The notes under the pieces were generated by a model. That model worked only from the letters and a program-made list of their open reading frames with translations, was not told the DNA's origin and did no database searches. Of a DNA stretch of 64,000 bases, positions 54,103 to 63,778 are shown in pieces. Positions within the stretch are counted from its first letter, which is position 1, and the number at the start of each line of letters is the position of its first letter. Made by a program: the position numbers and the translations under genes. Location of the stretch: positions 100,602 through 164,601 of the forward strand of contig CAZYJR010000005.1 of NCBI GenBank assembly GCA_964647905.1, read 5' to 3'. The stretch comes from CAZYJR01 sp964647905. Its GTDB lineage: Bacteria > Desulfobacterota > DSM-4660 > Desulfatiglandales > HGW-15.

Positions 54103-55845
54103 TCAGCTCTCGACTCGGCCCGAGCCGGAGCGGCGCAGGTTCCTCGTCTCTTCCCCATCAATGACTCCTCCGGCATCGACCGCCACCCCGTACTCCCGGG
54201 CGGCCCTTTCCGGGTTCACAAACCCCTCGGCCACGTCCCGGGACACCAGCTCGGGGTCCCGCGCCATGGGGTCGCCAAACCCCCCGCCTCCCGCTGTCTG
54301 AAGGACTATGCGGGTGCCTGATTCCACCTGGGTGGTTGTCTTGGTGGGGAGCTCCCTCCTGTCCCCTTCCGGCTCGATTATCCAGGTGGCGGAAGCCCCT
54401 CCGGGCTTCCCTCCCTCAAGGCCCCAGGGGCGGATGGCCCGCCTCTCGGTCCCGATGGAGATGGTGGTCCGGTGGTCCACCGTGGTGATCTCCCGGGTTA
54501 GACCCAAGCCGCCCCTGAAGCGCCCGGGGCCTTCGGAGTCCGGAACCAGGCCGTAGCGCTCCACCCGCAGGGGATAGGCGATCTCGATAACCTCGGTCGG
54601 AGTGTTCATGGTGTTGGTCATGTGTACGTGAACGCCGTCCATGCCGTCCGCGTTGAAAAGAGCGCCCTGCCCTCCGCCGTAGGTCTCCACGTAGGAGTAA
54701 TACTCGTCGGTTCTCGGGTCCAGGCCGCCCACGGTGAATATGCTCATGCTGCCGGTGGATGCGGCCGGCACCCGCTCGGGAATGACCTTGGAAAGCGCCC
54801 CCAGGATCACTTCGGTGATCCTCTGCGAAGTGTTGATGTTGGCATTGGAAACAGGCGCAGGAAATCTGGGATTAACCAGTGTACCCTCGGGGGTTATCAC
54901 TTCCACCGGCCGGAAGGTCCCCCCGCTCGAGGGGAGCTCCGGGCCGATGGCCGACTTCAGGCCGTAGTACACGCAGGCCAGGGTGACGGCCCTGGTGGAG
55001 TTGACCGAGCCCCTGGCCTGGGGGTCGGTACCGGTGAAATCGACCAGGATCCCGCCCTCCTTGATGGCCAATGAGACTTGAATCTTGAGGAAATCATCGG
55101 TCAGGCCGTCTCCTTCCAGGTAATCCTCAAAGGTGAAGGTCCCCTCGGGGAGATCCTTTATGGCGCTGGTCATACGGCGCTCTGCATAGTTCATGATCTC
55201 GTCCATGTAGAAGCGCGTGCTCTCGACCCCGTATCTGGCTATGACCTCCTTTATCCGGCGCTCACCCACATTGTTGGCAGCCATCTGGGCCTGGAAGTCT
55301 CCGCGCATCTCATAGCTGGTGCGCACGTTGTTTGAGATCAACCCCATGATCTCCCAGTCCAGCTCCCCGCGCTTCCTCAGCTTGACAGGAGGTATGCGGA
55401 TGCCCTCCTGGAAGATCTCGGTGGATATGGTAGGCATCCCGCCTGGGACCATTCCGCCCATATCCACGTGATGGGCCAGGTTGGCCAAAAGGGCTACGCA
55501 TGCTCCATCCAGGAAGACCGGTGTGATCATGACCACGTCCGGGAGGTGCGAGCCGCTGATATAGGGGTCGTTGGTGATAATCGCATCCCCCGGTTCCAGC
55601 CTGTCGATGGGATAGCGCTCCAGGGTCTTGCGCACCACCGAGACCATCAGGCCCAGGTGCAAAGGGATGTGCTCGGCCTGTGCAACCAAGTCCCCCTCGG
55701 CCGTGTAGATGGCGGTGGAGCAGTCCCTGCGGTCCTTGATGTTGGGTGAGAGCGCGGTCCTTATAAGAGCCGCCCCCATCTCCTCGGCAACCGACTGGCA
55801 AGCGTTTCGCATCACCTCCAGGGTGATGGGATCAACCTTTCTCAT
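54103..55845 (-). CDS. hyuB: hydantoinase B/oxoprolinase family subunit
   Basis: A 580-residue HyuB protein: DPITLEVMRNACQSVAEEMGAALIRTALSPNIKDRRDCSTAI at the start, HIPLHLGLM, and the late GGGQGALFNADG and GGGGFGDP stretches. HyuA and HyuB together open 5-membered cyclic amides with ATP. The start overlaps the hyuA end by 14 bp. The real substrate (N-methylhydantoin, 5-oxoproline or another lactam) cannot be told. Confidence 0.93.
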   Translation of the reverse strand: MRKVDPITLEVMRNACQSVAEEMGAALIRTALSPNIKDRRDCSTAIYTAEGDLVAQAEHIPLHLGLMVSVVRKTLERYPIDRLEPGDAIITNDPYISGSHLPDVVMITPVFLDGACVALLANLAHHVDMGGMVPGGMPTISTEIFQEGIRIPPVKLRKRGELDWEIMGLISNNVRTSYEMRGDFQAQMAANNVGERRIKEVIARYGVESTRFYMDEIMNYAERRMTSAIKDLPEGTFTFEDYLEGDGLTDDFLKIQVSLAIKEGGILVDFTGTDPQARGSVNSTRAVTLACVYYGLKSAIGPELPSSGGTFRPVEVITPEGTLVNPRFPAPVSNANINTSQRITEVILGALSKVIPERVPAASTGSMSIFTVGGLDPRTDEYYSYVETYGGGQGALFNADGMDGVHVHMTNTMNTPTEVIEIAYPLRVERYGLVPDSEGPGRFRGGLGLTREITTVDHRTTISIGTERRAIRPWGLEGGKPGGASATWIIEPEGDRRELPTKTTTQVESGTRIVLQTAGGGGFGDPMARDPELVSRDVAEGFVNPERAAREYGVAVDAGGVIDGEETRNLRRSGSGRVES

Positions 55846-57907
55846 TGGACCCTCCTTCGGCGGTTATCAATAGATTGCCGTACGGGTCGGCTACCGCTTC
55901 GTAGTCCGGAAAGACCAGGATGGTGGAGTCCAACTGCTCCAGCACGGCCGGCCCCCGAATCCGCTGGCCCTGCAATAGCTTTTCTCTCAGGTATATGGGT
56001 GTCTCCACCGGGCTTGCGTGCTTGAAGACCACCTTCCTGTGGGCCGACGGCTCGGGCGTAGCGGCCGAACTCTCCTCGCTCCTCTCCAGGGATGCATCCG
56101 GAAGCTTCCCCCAGGCAACCACACGGAGGTTCACCAGCTCCACGGGCTCCTCCCTCCTGGCGTGGCCGTAAGTCTTCTCGTGCTCCAGGTGAAAGGCCTC
56201 GACTGCGTGGCGTATTGCTTCCGGAGTGAGCTCTCCGCTCCTCACGGGAACCTGGAGCTCATAGGCCTGGCGGGAGTAGCGCATGTCCGCGTGTCTCTCC
56301 AGCAGGATGCTCGAGGCATCGAACCCCTCCTTTCGGAGCTGCTCCTCCCCTTCCTTTTCCAGGGCTTGGTAAATCTCCTGCAGGGTCTCCACATCGGCCT
56401 TCTCGGAGGTGGTTATGTGGGTCTGGACATAGTCGTGCCGCACATCGGCCGAGAGCATGCCGAAGGCCGAGGCTATCCCGGGATGGGGCGGGATCACTAT
56501 GCGAAGCATGTTCAGGGCCTGCGCCAGCTCCACGGCGTGGAGCGGGCCCGCCCCGCCGAAGACCACCAAGGCGAACTCCCTGGGATCATAGCCCTGCTCC
56601 ACCGAGACCCGCCGGATCCCGCGGATCATGTTGGCGTTCATCACCGCGATTATCCCTTCGGCCGCCCGCTGCGTGTCCATGCCCAGGGGCCTTGCTATCT
56701 TTTCCTCCACGGCCCGGTAGGCCTTGTCCAGGTGCATGTCCATCTCCCCGCCGAGGAGGTGTGTGGGGTTGATGCGGCCCAGGACCGCGTTTGCATCGGT
56801 GGCCGTGGGCTCGGTGCCTCCCCGGCCGTAGCAGACCGGTCCGGGGTCGGCGCCTGCGCTGTGCGGCCCCACCCGCAAGGCCCCTCCGCTGTCGATCCAC
56901 GCAATGCTGCCCCCGCCTGCTCCAATGGTGTTTATGTCGATCATGGGAAGCTTTATGGGGTAGCCGCCGATCTGGCTCTCCGTAGTGAGCCTGGGCGTGC
57001 CGTTTTCGATTAGGGAGATATCCGAGCTGGTCCCCCCTATATCAATGGTGATCACGTCACTGTACTCGGTGGACCCGGAGAGGAGCACCCCGGTCAGGAC
57101 TCCTCCAGCAGGGCCCGAGAGCACGGTCCTCGCGCTCATCTCCCTTGCCATCTCCGCGGTGATCACCCCGCCGTTCGACTGCATGATGTAGAGCTCCGAG
57201 GCCACGCCCAACTCCTCGAGGCGCTGGTCCAGGAACTCCACGTAGTTGTTGACCTTGGGCATCACAAAGGAGTTGATGCAGATGGTGCTAGTCCTTTCAT
57301 ACTCCCTGAACTCGGGGAGCACCTCTGAGGAGAGGGTCACGTAGGCATCGGGGTGAATCCCCTCTATGATCCGAAGCAAACGCTTTTCATGGACGGGATT
57401 GGCATAGGAGTGGAGAAGCGACACCGCTATGGAGCTTATCCCCCTCTCCCTTATCTCTCTTATCACTGCTTCGGCCGCCGGCTCGTCCAGGGACCGGAGC
57501 ACTCGTCCGGTGTAGAGGACCCGCTCGGGGACGCCGTAAGCCAGGCGCCTGGGTACGATGGGCGGCGGCCTCCGGGCCCAGAAATCATAGAGCTCGGGTC
57601 GGTTCTGCCTCCCTATCTGGAGTATGTCCTCGAAGCCCCGGGTGGTTATAAGCGCGGTCTCAGCCCCCTTGTGCTCCAGGAGGGCGTTGGTCGCCACAGT
57701 GGTGCCGTGGAGCAGGAACTGGATGCCCTCGGCGGTGATCTTCCCTTCCCTGACCAGCTTCTCTATGCCTTCGATCACGGCGAGGGCCGGGTTCGCGGGT
57801 GTGGACGGCACCTTGGTTACCGCTAATGACCCTCTTTCCTGGTCAACCACACAGAGGTCGGTAAAGGTCCCGCCCGTGTCCACAGCCAACCGAAATCGTT
57901 TGTCCAT
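55832..57907 (-). CDS. hyuA: hydantoinase A/oxoprolinase family ATP-binding subunit
   Basis: A 691-residue HyuA protein with the actin-like ATPase motif LAVDTGGTFTDLCVVD at the N-terminus, LLHGTTVATNALLEHKG and TIDIGGTSSDISL; the late VFGGAGPLHAVELA is also typical. It activates the ring carbonyl with ATP. It lies between gntR and hyuB in a tight operon. Standard length. Confidence 0.94.
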   Translation of the reverse strand: MDKRFRLAVDTGGTFTDLCVVDQERGSLAVTKVPSTPANPALAVIEGIEKLVREGKITAEGIQFLLHGTTVATNALLEHKGAETALITTRGFEDILQIGRQNRPELYDFWARRPPPIVPRRLAYGVPERVLYTGRVLRSLDEPAAEAVIREIRERGISSIAVSLLHSYANPVHEKRLLRIIEGIHPDAYVTLSSEVLPEFREYERTSTICINSFVMPKVNNYVEFLDQRLEELGVASELYIMQSNGGVITAEMAREMSARTVLSGPAGGVLTGVLLSGSTEYSDVITIDIGGTSSDISLIENGTPRLTTESQIGGYPIKLPMIDINTIGAGGGSIAWIDSGGALRVGPHSAGADPGPVCYGRGGTEPTATDANAVLGRINPTHLLGGEMDMHLDKAYRAVEEKIARPLGMDTQRAAEGIIAVMNANMIRGIRRVSVEQGYDPREFALVVFGGAGPLHAVELAQALNMLRIVIPPHPGIASAFGMLSADVRHDYVQTHITTSEKADVETLQEIYQALEKEGEEQLRKEGFDASSILLERHADMRYSRQAYELQVPVRSGELTPEAIRHAVEAFHLEHEKTYGHARREEPVELVNLRVVAWGKLPDASLERSEESSAATPEPSAHRKVVFKHASPVETPIYLREKLLQGQRIRGPAVLEQLDSTILVFPDYEAVADPYGNLLITAEGGSNEKG

Positions 57908-57942
57908 TTATCAGCCTCTCCGCTCTTATCGAGCATTCTCGT

Positions 57943-58692
57943 TCAGACCGTCTCCCATGACGCAGCCGAGGAGAGCTCGCCAAGGGCCGCCCCCTCCAGG
58001 AGGATGTCCAGCTCCTCGGCGGGAGGGCTCAGGTACCTGATCACCCTGGAGTGGAAAAGCCTTACGTGATCGGTGATCGTGGCCACCAGCTCCCGCTGCC
58101 CTCTTTCTACTATCTGCCTTATCAATGCCTGATGGTCCTGGGTGACCCTCCGGAAGTGCGCCTGCAGATCATCCGGTGCCATGCGGCGGCTGTAGGAGAG
58201 GTAGGCCAGCCTCTGGGCCTGGTTCTGCAGGTGATGGAGGCCCGAAGCCAGGAACTGATTCCCCATTGAGTCGTAGAGCACGCGGTGGAAGCGGCTGTTC
58301 AACAAGGTCACCTGCAGGTAGTCCTCCCTGTCCATGACCTCCTGGAGCGAGGCATGGAGCTCTTCGAGCTCCTTGATATGGGCCTTGCCCGCCCTCCTGG
58401 CGGCCAGGAAGGCGCAGTTTCGCTCGAGCAGGGTCATGGCCTCGAAAAGCGCGCGGACGTCCTCCAGGGTCACAGGCTTTACAAAGAAGCCCCTCTTGGG
58501 AACCGCCTCCACCAAGCCTTCGGCCGCGAGCCTGAAAAGGGCTTCCCTGATCGGGGTGCGGCCGATTTCAAGCTTTGCCTCCAAGCTGCGCTCGTCCACC
58601 TGCGCCCCCGGACGGAGTTCAAGGGAGACTATAAGCTCGTTGATTTTTCGATAGGCCAGCTCGCTCAGCGAAAGCCCCTGATGCTTGGGCAT
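57943..58692 (-). CDS. GntR-family (FCD) transcriptional regulator of the hydantoin operon
   Basis: A 249-residue regulator: winged helix in residues 1-75 (ERSLEAKLEIGRTPIREALFRLAAEGLV) and an FCD helical domain with NSRFHRVLYDSMGN and TDHVRLFHSRV. It heads the operon and probably senses an intermediate. The ATG at 58692 follows GGAGG by five bases; a second ATG lies 12 bases further upstream. Confidence 0.9.
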   Translation of the reverse strand: MPKHQGLSLSELAYRKINELIVSLELRPGAQVDERSLEAKLEIGRTPIREALFRLAAEGLVEAVPKRGFFVKPVTLEDVRALFEAMTLLERNCAFLAARRAGKAHIKELEELHASLQEVMDREDYLQVTLLNSRFHRVLYDSMGNQFLASGLHHLQNQAQRLAYLSYSRRMAPDDLQAHFRRVTQDHQALIRQIVERGQRELVATITDHVRLFHSRVIRYLSPPAEELDILLEGAALGELSSAASWETV

Positions 58693-58718
58693 CGTATCCT
58701 CCATATTTCAGTTATATT

Positions 58719-58745
58719 TGTATTATATTTTTGATACACTGTCAA
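58719..58745 (-). promoter_or_regulatory. promoter and candidate GntR operator of the hydantoin operon
   Basis: TGTAT (58719-58723) and ATACA (58734-58738) form an inverted repeat separated by ten AT-rich bases. Minus strand TTGACA is at 58740-58745 as a -35 element, with TACAAA 17 bp further as a weak -10. The inverted repeat would cover the promoter, fitting repression by the adjacent regulator. Confidence 0.5.
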
Positions 58746-58836
58746 GCGCCGATCCTGAGCGGTCCGCGGACCGCTCTCTTAGGGCTTATCCGGCCGGGAT
58801 CTACAGGCTTCTCAGCGGCGGGAAAACGGGCGGGTG

Positions 58837-59283
58837 TTATATTCTGGTCTCGCCCGTGAAGAGCTTCTCCAGCCGTTCGTAGCTCTCCACGAGTCGAACA
58901 CCTAAGAGCTCCGCCAGGCGTTTGTAATAGATCATGGCGTTCTTGGGATCTTCTGCGGCCAGTCGCTCGAAGTCATCCCGGTCCAACTTCAGCACGGACA
59001 CCGATCCCACGCAGGCCGCAGTAGCAGAGTACGTCTCGCGCCCCGCCAGGCTGTCCCATCCGAATGTCGTCCCGGGTCTGCTCACTTCGTGAACGACGTG
59101 CCCCCCTTCACCCAGCGTAAGGCGGACCCTTCCGGTCAAGAGGAGGTAGGCGTATTTGGCGGGCTCTCTCCGGCGGAAGAGGATCGCTCCCGCCGGGTGA
59201 GTGTCTTTGGAACACAAAGCCCTCAATGACCTGGCAAAAACCTGGTCCACGCCTCGGGTAAGGTCTGCTTGACGAACATCCAT
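58837..59283 (-). CDS. cyclic nucleotide-binding domain protein
   Basis: A 148-residue CAP-like beta-roll protein (AILFRRREPAKYAYLLLTGRVRLTLG, FGWDSLAGRETYSATAACVG) with a short C-terminal helix and no DNA-binding domain. Ligand unknown. A GTG at 59316 overlaps the LOG gene stop by four bases and is an alternative start; the ATG at 59283 has GAGG upstream. It probably belongs to a two-gene unit with the LOG gene. Confidence 0.82.
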   Translation of the reverse strand: MDVRQADLTRGVDQVFARSLRALCSKDTHPAGAILFRRREPAKYAYLLLTGRVRLTLGEGGHVVHEVSRPGTTFGWDSLAGRETYSATAACVGSVSVLKLDRDDFERLAAEDPKNAMIYYKRLAELLGVRLVESYERLEKLFTGETRI

Positions 59284-59312
59284 GGTCTTTTCCTCGCCTC
59301 TCTCAGGGGATC

Positions 59313-60383
59313 TCACTCATCCCGGTTTACGGCGTCTATGAGCTCCCTCAGCCGGCCGTTCTCCTTACGGTTGAAGGGAATCAGCAGCCGGGGGAGAGAC
59401 AGGAGCCCGGGCTCGTCCCCCTCTTGGGGAAGGGCGTCTGAGAGGGTCATCTCTCCCCCCGAGGTCAGGATATCCGCGAACTCCCTGTTGAGCCTCTCCA
59501 GGGTCCCGGCCTTCAGGGGTTCCATCAGGCGGACCGCCAAGACGCCACCCACGAAGCGCATACTGTGGTAACGGCGATAGAAGCCGTTTATGTGGGAGAC
59601 CGCTTCCTCACTGGATATTACCCGGGTGAACAGGCTGAAATCAGAGGGGCTCACCGCACCCCTCGCCAGGAGCTCCTCCTCCAGGAATTCGCGCCAGCGC
59701 TCCCAGTACCTCCCCCCCGGGACATCCAGGAGCACTATTGGTAAGGGCTCGCGCTTGCCGGTCTGGACAAGGGTGAGGACCTCCATGGCCTCGTCCAATG
59801 TGCCGAACCCCCCGGGGAAAAGCGCCACGGCCTCCGCCTCCTTTACAAAGGCCACTTTTCGGTTGAAGAAATACTTGTAGTTTATGTTGGTAGGCAGGCC
59901 CTCCAGGACCGGATTGGGCTTCTGCTCAAACGGGAGCCGGATGTTCACCCCAAAGGAGCGGTCCGGGCCGGCACCCTCGTTCGCCGCCTGCATGATCCCG
60001 GGGCCGCCTCCTGTAATCACCATGTATCCGGCCTCTGCCAGGTCCCGGCCCAGATCCTTGGCCAGTGCATATATGGGCTCGTCCGGCCCGGTCCTAGCCG
60101 AGCCGAATACCGTGACCTTACGCACGTCCCGGTACGGCGCGAAGACCTTGGCCGTGTAGCGCATTTCCTTCAACGTGGCGTTCATCAGCTTGAGATCCGC
60201 CCGGCTTACGCCTTCCCTGCCCGCCTTTAGAGCGGCGATGATTATCTCCCTTATTATCTCCACGTTGTCCATGACGCCGGCCAGGGAGATCAGGGAGTCG
60301 ATGCCTGCGTCGATCGGCCCGTTGCTGCGAGCGAAGCTCAAGGGAGCCTCCCCTTTTCTTGCCTCCAAATCAGCAGTAGTCAT
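59313..60383 (-). CDS. LOG-family Rossmann-fold protein, long form
   Basis: A 356-residue protein of the LOG family (often named lysine decarboxylase in error). Family motifs: VFGSARTGPDEP, VITGGGPGIMQAANEGA and LFPGGFGTLDEAMEVL. LOG proteins hydrolyse nucleoside 5'-monophosphates of cytokinin type or other nucleotides. This one has about 90 extra N-terminal and 60 C-terminal residues, typical of the longer bacterial form. Confidence 0.87.
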   Translation of the reverse strand: MTTADLEARKGEAPLSFARSNGPIDAGIDSLISLAGVMDNVEIIREIIIAALKAGREGVSRADLKLMNATLKEMRYTAKVFAPYRDVRKVTVFGSARTGPDEPIYALAKDLGRDLAEAGYMVITGGGPGIMQAANEGAGPDRSFGVNIRLPFEQKPNPVLEGLPTNINYKYFFNRKVAFVKEAEAVALFPGGFGTLDEAMEVLTLVQTGKREPLPIVLLDVPGGRYWERWREFLEEELLARGAVSPSDFSLFTRVISSEEAVSHINGFYRRYHSMRFVGGVLAVRLMEPLKAGTLERLNREFADILTSGGEMTLSDALPQEGDEPGLLSLPRLLIPFNRKENGRLRELIDAVNRDE

Positions 60384-60510
60384 TCGGTCCTTTCTCTTCT
60401 CCTAAGATGTCCAATCCCGGTTTTCAGTCTCGCCGCCCCAAAGCGTGCGGCGGTTGTTTCTCTCCCTCCACCAAACACCGCTTCCTGCCGGCGATCAAAT
60501 GAATATTTTG

Positions 60511-63500
60511 TTAGGCCGGCCCCGGCCTATTTAGGAGCTCTGTCACCTTCGCGGAGAGTTCTTTCATGTCAAAAGGCTTTTGAATAAAGTCGTCACAGCC
60601 CCTATCCAGTATCTCGGCTGCCTTCCCGTCTATGTTGTAGCCGCTGGCAAGGAGGACCTTGACCCGCGGGTCGATTACCTTAATGCGGTCATAGACCTCT
60701 CCCCCTCCCATATCAGGCATGATCATGTCCAGGATGACGAGATCCAGCTTCTCATGATTCTCCTCGAACAGCCTGACAGCTTCCGTGCCCCCTTCTGCTT
60801 TCCACACGGTATAGTTCAACTTGGAGAGCATTTCCGCGCCCACGTCCAGAACGATTTTCTCGTCATCGACCAGAAGGATGCTCCCTGTACCGGCCTCCAC
60901 CTCGCTTGCTTGATCAGGGGTTTTTACAGCCGCGGCCTCGGTGGCCGGGAAATACATCTCGAATGTGGTCCCGCTACCCGGCTCGGAGTTCACTCTGATA
61001 TGTCCGCCGTGGGCCTTGACTATGCCGTATACGGACGCCAATCCCAGACCCGTTCCCTTGCTGAGCCCCTTGGTCGTAAAGAACGGCTCAAAGATCTTGG
61101 CCCTGGTCTGATCATCCATCCCCACGCCGGTGTCACGGACGCTTAAGAGCACATGATCGCCCTGCCCTGAATCAGGGTGCCCGGTCTTCAGCTCCGGGCG
61201 GGGCACATTCCTGGTGGTCAAATAGAGGTCCCCGCCCTTGGGCATGGCGTCCACCGCATTTACCATGATGTTCATCAGTGCCTGTCCGATCTGTCCCCGG
61301 TCGGCCAGGATCGGGCTCAACGGCTCCCACAGGTCGGTATGAATCCGAATCTCCTTCCGAGCGGCCCCGAAGGTCTCGGCCAGCTCCCGAACCAAACTAT
61401 TGAGATCGATCGGGCTCGCCTCGTACTTTCCCTCCCGGGCGTAGCCCAGCAACTGGCGCGTCAGGTCCGACCCGTTCTTTACCAGCCTTTCAATCGCCTT
61501 CACCCTGGCGTAATGCGGATGTCCGGGCTCCAGATCGATTCCTATGAGGGAGGCGTTCCCCTGAACACCCATCAACAGATTGTTGAAATTATGAGCAATC
61601 CCTCCTGCCAGGGTCCCGATGGCCTCCATTCGTTGAGCATGTTGTAGTTGCGCCCTCAATTCCTCCCGCTCCTCGCGCGCGCGCTTCCTTTCGGTGACAT
61701 CCCTGATCAGCCCTCTGAAACCGATCGGTTTGCCTGCCTCATCGCGAATTCGGGAAACCGAGGTATCCACGACGATCCTGGAGCCGTCCTTCCGAATGGT
61801 CTCCCACTCGAAGCCCTTGTCGGGCAGGCCTGCACGGTAAACCCGGTTAAACGCCCCATATACCTCTTCCACGTTTTCTTCCGGGGTGAATCTGCGGTAA
61901 TTCATCCCCATGAGCTCTTCCTTTGAATACCCCAAGAGATCGCTCATGGCCCGGTTGACGAATGTCAAATTCCCTTCGAGATCGGCTTCATAGTAGCCTT
62001 CGTTCATGTTCTCTAGGATGCTCCGATGCCTCTCCTCACTCTCACGAAGCTCTCTCTCCGCGCGGACCCTCTCCCGTATATCCAGGTACATGGAATATGC
62101 GCCCACCGGGCGGCCGTCTATGAGGATGGGAAACGCCAATGCCTCAACCGGAATCAACGTTCCGTCTTTGTGGCGGCGCACGGTCTCCATGGATACCTTA
62201 CTGCCCTGTTCCACCTTTCGCGTGAAGAGCTCGGCCTCCTCCTCCCTCCCCTCGGGCACTATGAGCTCATCCACGCTTCGCCCTACCACCTCTCCGACGG
62301 TATAACCAAACATCCGGGTGAACTGTCGATTTACCCTTTGGATCACCCCTCCGCTGGAGCCCCTCGCCATGGCCAACTGTGAATTGTCGAAAAGCTGACT
62401 CAAGTACGCCCGTTCTATCTCCAGGGCCCTGACCGCCTCCTCCTTTTCTCTGAGGAGTCGGTCCAAGTCGTTCTTTATCAAACATACCGACTCGAAGAGA
62501 GGGTTCAACGGGTGGGACGGGTCCTTGACTTCCTGGGAGACCACGTCCAGGTCCTCGCTTTCCCAATCTATGCTCCCCAGGAATCTAAGGACCTCCTCGA
62601 CGGAAACTTGCGAATACTCGGGCCCCAAAACCTCGGCCCCGCCCGAATCGAGATCCCCGTCTCTTGCCCGGGCCTCGGAGACCAGGTCCAAAGCCCCCTG
62701 GAAATCGTCAGCCAGCGCTACCCGAAACGGTACAAACGGTCTTGCCAGGCGTATGGCCGCACGCAGGGCAAGGCCGCCGCCGTAATAGACATCCAAGCGG
62801 AAGGGGTAGGTCGATTGGACTTCGACGCTCTTTTCCATGAAAAGCCTGCGGGTCCTCAGATTGGCGACCCTCACACCGCTAACCTGATTGATGGAGAAAA
62901 AGGGTTTGGATTCGAGATCCATGGAGGCCAAGACCGACTCCATATGAGCGAAAAGAGGGGCGATATGTTCCTCCGTCAAAAGCCCCTCCGAAACCGTGTA
63001 AATCAAATCGCGCTCGATACGCTCATATCGAACCCAAAACCCCTCGAGCTCCAGCGTCCACTCCGGGCGTGTCTCCCTGCCGCCCTGAGGAGTGCTCCGC
63101 AACCGGGTCTCCCTCATGGCTTGAGGCCCGCCGGCCGGGAGATCCTCCGCCGGGACCTCGGCCACCTCTTCGCCCGAATCCAATGTATGACTTGAATAAA
63201 AAGATGGAACAATTTGGTATGTCGAAAGAATTTGCCTGGCCCACCACACCGCGCCGGAAAGATCCTCCTCAAGATGAACCTCCGGGTCCATCGGCGTGAG
63301 CAGCCTGGCCAGCTTTACGCTCATCTTGAAGAGCGGGGAGGCATGGCAGAATATCACCCCCGCCAGCCCCGGCCTGTCCTTCATACCCCTTATGAAGGCC
63401 CTTCGCGCCTCCAAAGAGGCCCACCTCAGCTCTGCATAGTCCTCGATCTGGACATATGTCCCGCCCTCGCCGAAGACCTCCTCCGAGACCGCCCGGGTGA

Positions 63501-63708
63501 AGGCAAGGACCTGCTCCACATCCTTGAGACCGGCATGGCCTCTCGGGCGGCTGTGGAGTATGCACCCACCCAGCACACACAGGGTAACCCTGTAGTCCTC
63601 TCCGAACTCAACGTCCACCCAATCCGTCTTCTGGGTGACCCGCAGACCGGTAACAGGGCAAACGCCCGACCCCCTTACGAGCTCCTCCGAGTGTTCTTCA
63701 GGATTCAT
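60511..63708 (-). CDS. PAS-containing hybrid histidine kinase with duplicated N-terminal domain
   Basis: A 1065-residue cytoplasmic-looking sensor without membrane segments. Residues about 38-160 and 222-345 are related to each other and not to a domain I know. Two PAS domains follow (about 455-570 and 580-695), then the histidine box LAGGIAHNFNNLLMG, the ATPase region (NIMVNAVDAMPKGG, DTGVGM, GTGLGLASVYGIV) and a C-terminal receiver (VDDEKIVLDV, LVILDMIMPD, QKPF). It should autophosphorylate on His and pass phosphate to its own Asp. The ATG at 63708 has GAGG eight bases upstream; an ATG at 63726 is possible. Confidence 0.9.
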   Translation of the reverse strand: MNPEEHSEELVRGSGVCPVTGLRVTQKTDWVDVEFGEDYRVTLCVLGGCILHSRPRGHAGLKDVEQVLAFTRAVSEEVFGEGGTYVQIEDYAELRWASLEARRAFIRGMKDRPGLAGVIFCHASPLFKMSVKLARLLTPMDPEVHLEEDLSGAVWWARQILSTYQIVPSFYSSHTLDSGEEVAEVPAEDLPAGGPQAMRETRLRSTPQGGRETRPEWTLELEGFWVRYERIERDLIYTVSEGLLTEEHIAPLFAHMESVLASMDLESKPFFSINQVSGVRVANLRTRRLFMEKSVEVQSTYPFRLDVYYGGGLALRAAIRLARPFVPFRVALADDFQGALDLVSEARARDGDLDSGGAEVLGPEYSQVSVEEVLRFLGSIDWESEDLDVVSQEVKDPSHPLNPLFESVCLIKNDLDRLLREKEEAVRALEIERAYLSQLFDNSQLAMARGSSGGVIQRVNRQFTRMFGYTVGEVVGRSVDELIVPEGREEEAELFTRKVEQGSKVSMETVRRHKDGTLIPVEALAFPILIDGRPVGAYSMYLDIRERVRAERELRESEERHRSILENMNEGYYEADLEGNLTFVNRAMSDLLGYSKEELMGMNYRRFTPEENVEEVYGAFNRVYRAGLPDKGFEWETIRKDGSRIVVDTSVSRIRDEAGKPIGFRGLIRDVTERKRAREEREELRAQLQHAQRMEAIGTLAGGIAHNFNNLLMGVQGNASLIGIDLEPGHPHYARVKAIERLVKNGSDLTRQLLGYAREGKYEASPIDLNSLVRELAETFGAARKEIRIHTDLWEPLSPILADRGQIGQALMNIMVNAVDAMPKGGDLYLTTRNVPRPELKTGHPDSGQGDHVLLSVRDTGVGMDDQTRAKIFEPFFTTKGLSKGTGLGLASVYGIVKAHGGHIRVNSEPGSGTTFEMYFPATEAAAVKTPDQASEVEAGTGSILLVDDEKIVLDVGAEMLSKLNYTVWKAEGGTEAVRLFEENHEKLDLVILDMIMPDMGGGEVYDRIKVIDPRVKVLLASGYNIDGKAAEILDRGCDDFIQKPFDMKELSAKVTELLNRPGPA

Positions 63709-63778
63709 GCCCGATTCCTCACACATACCCCTGCACTCTCTTGCAGCTTATTATCATCTAAGTGGCACGTTAGATACC

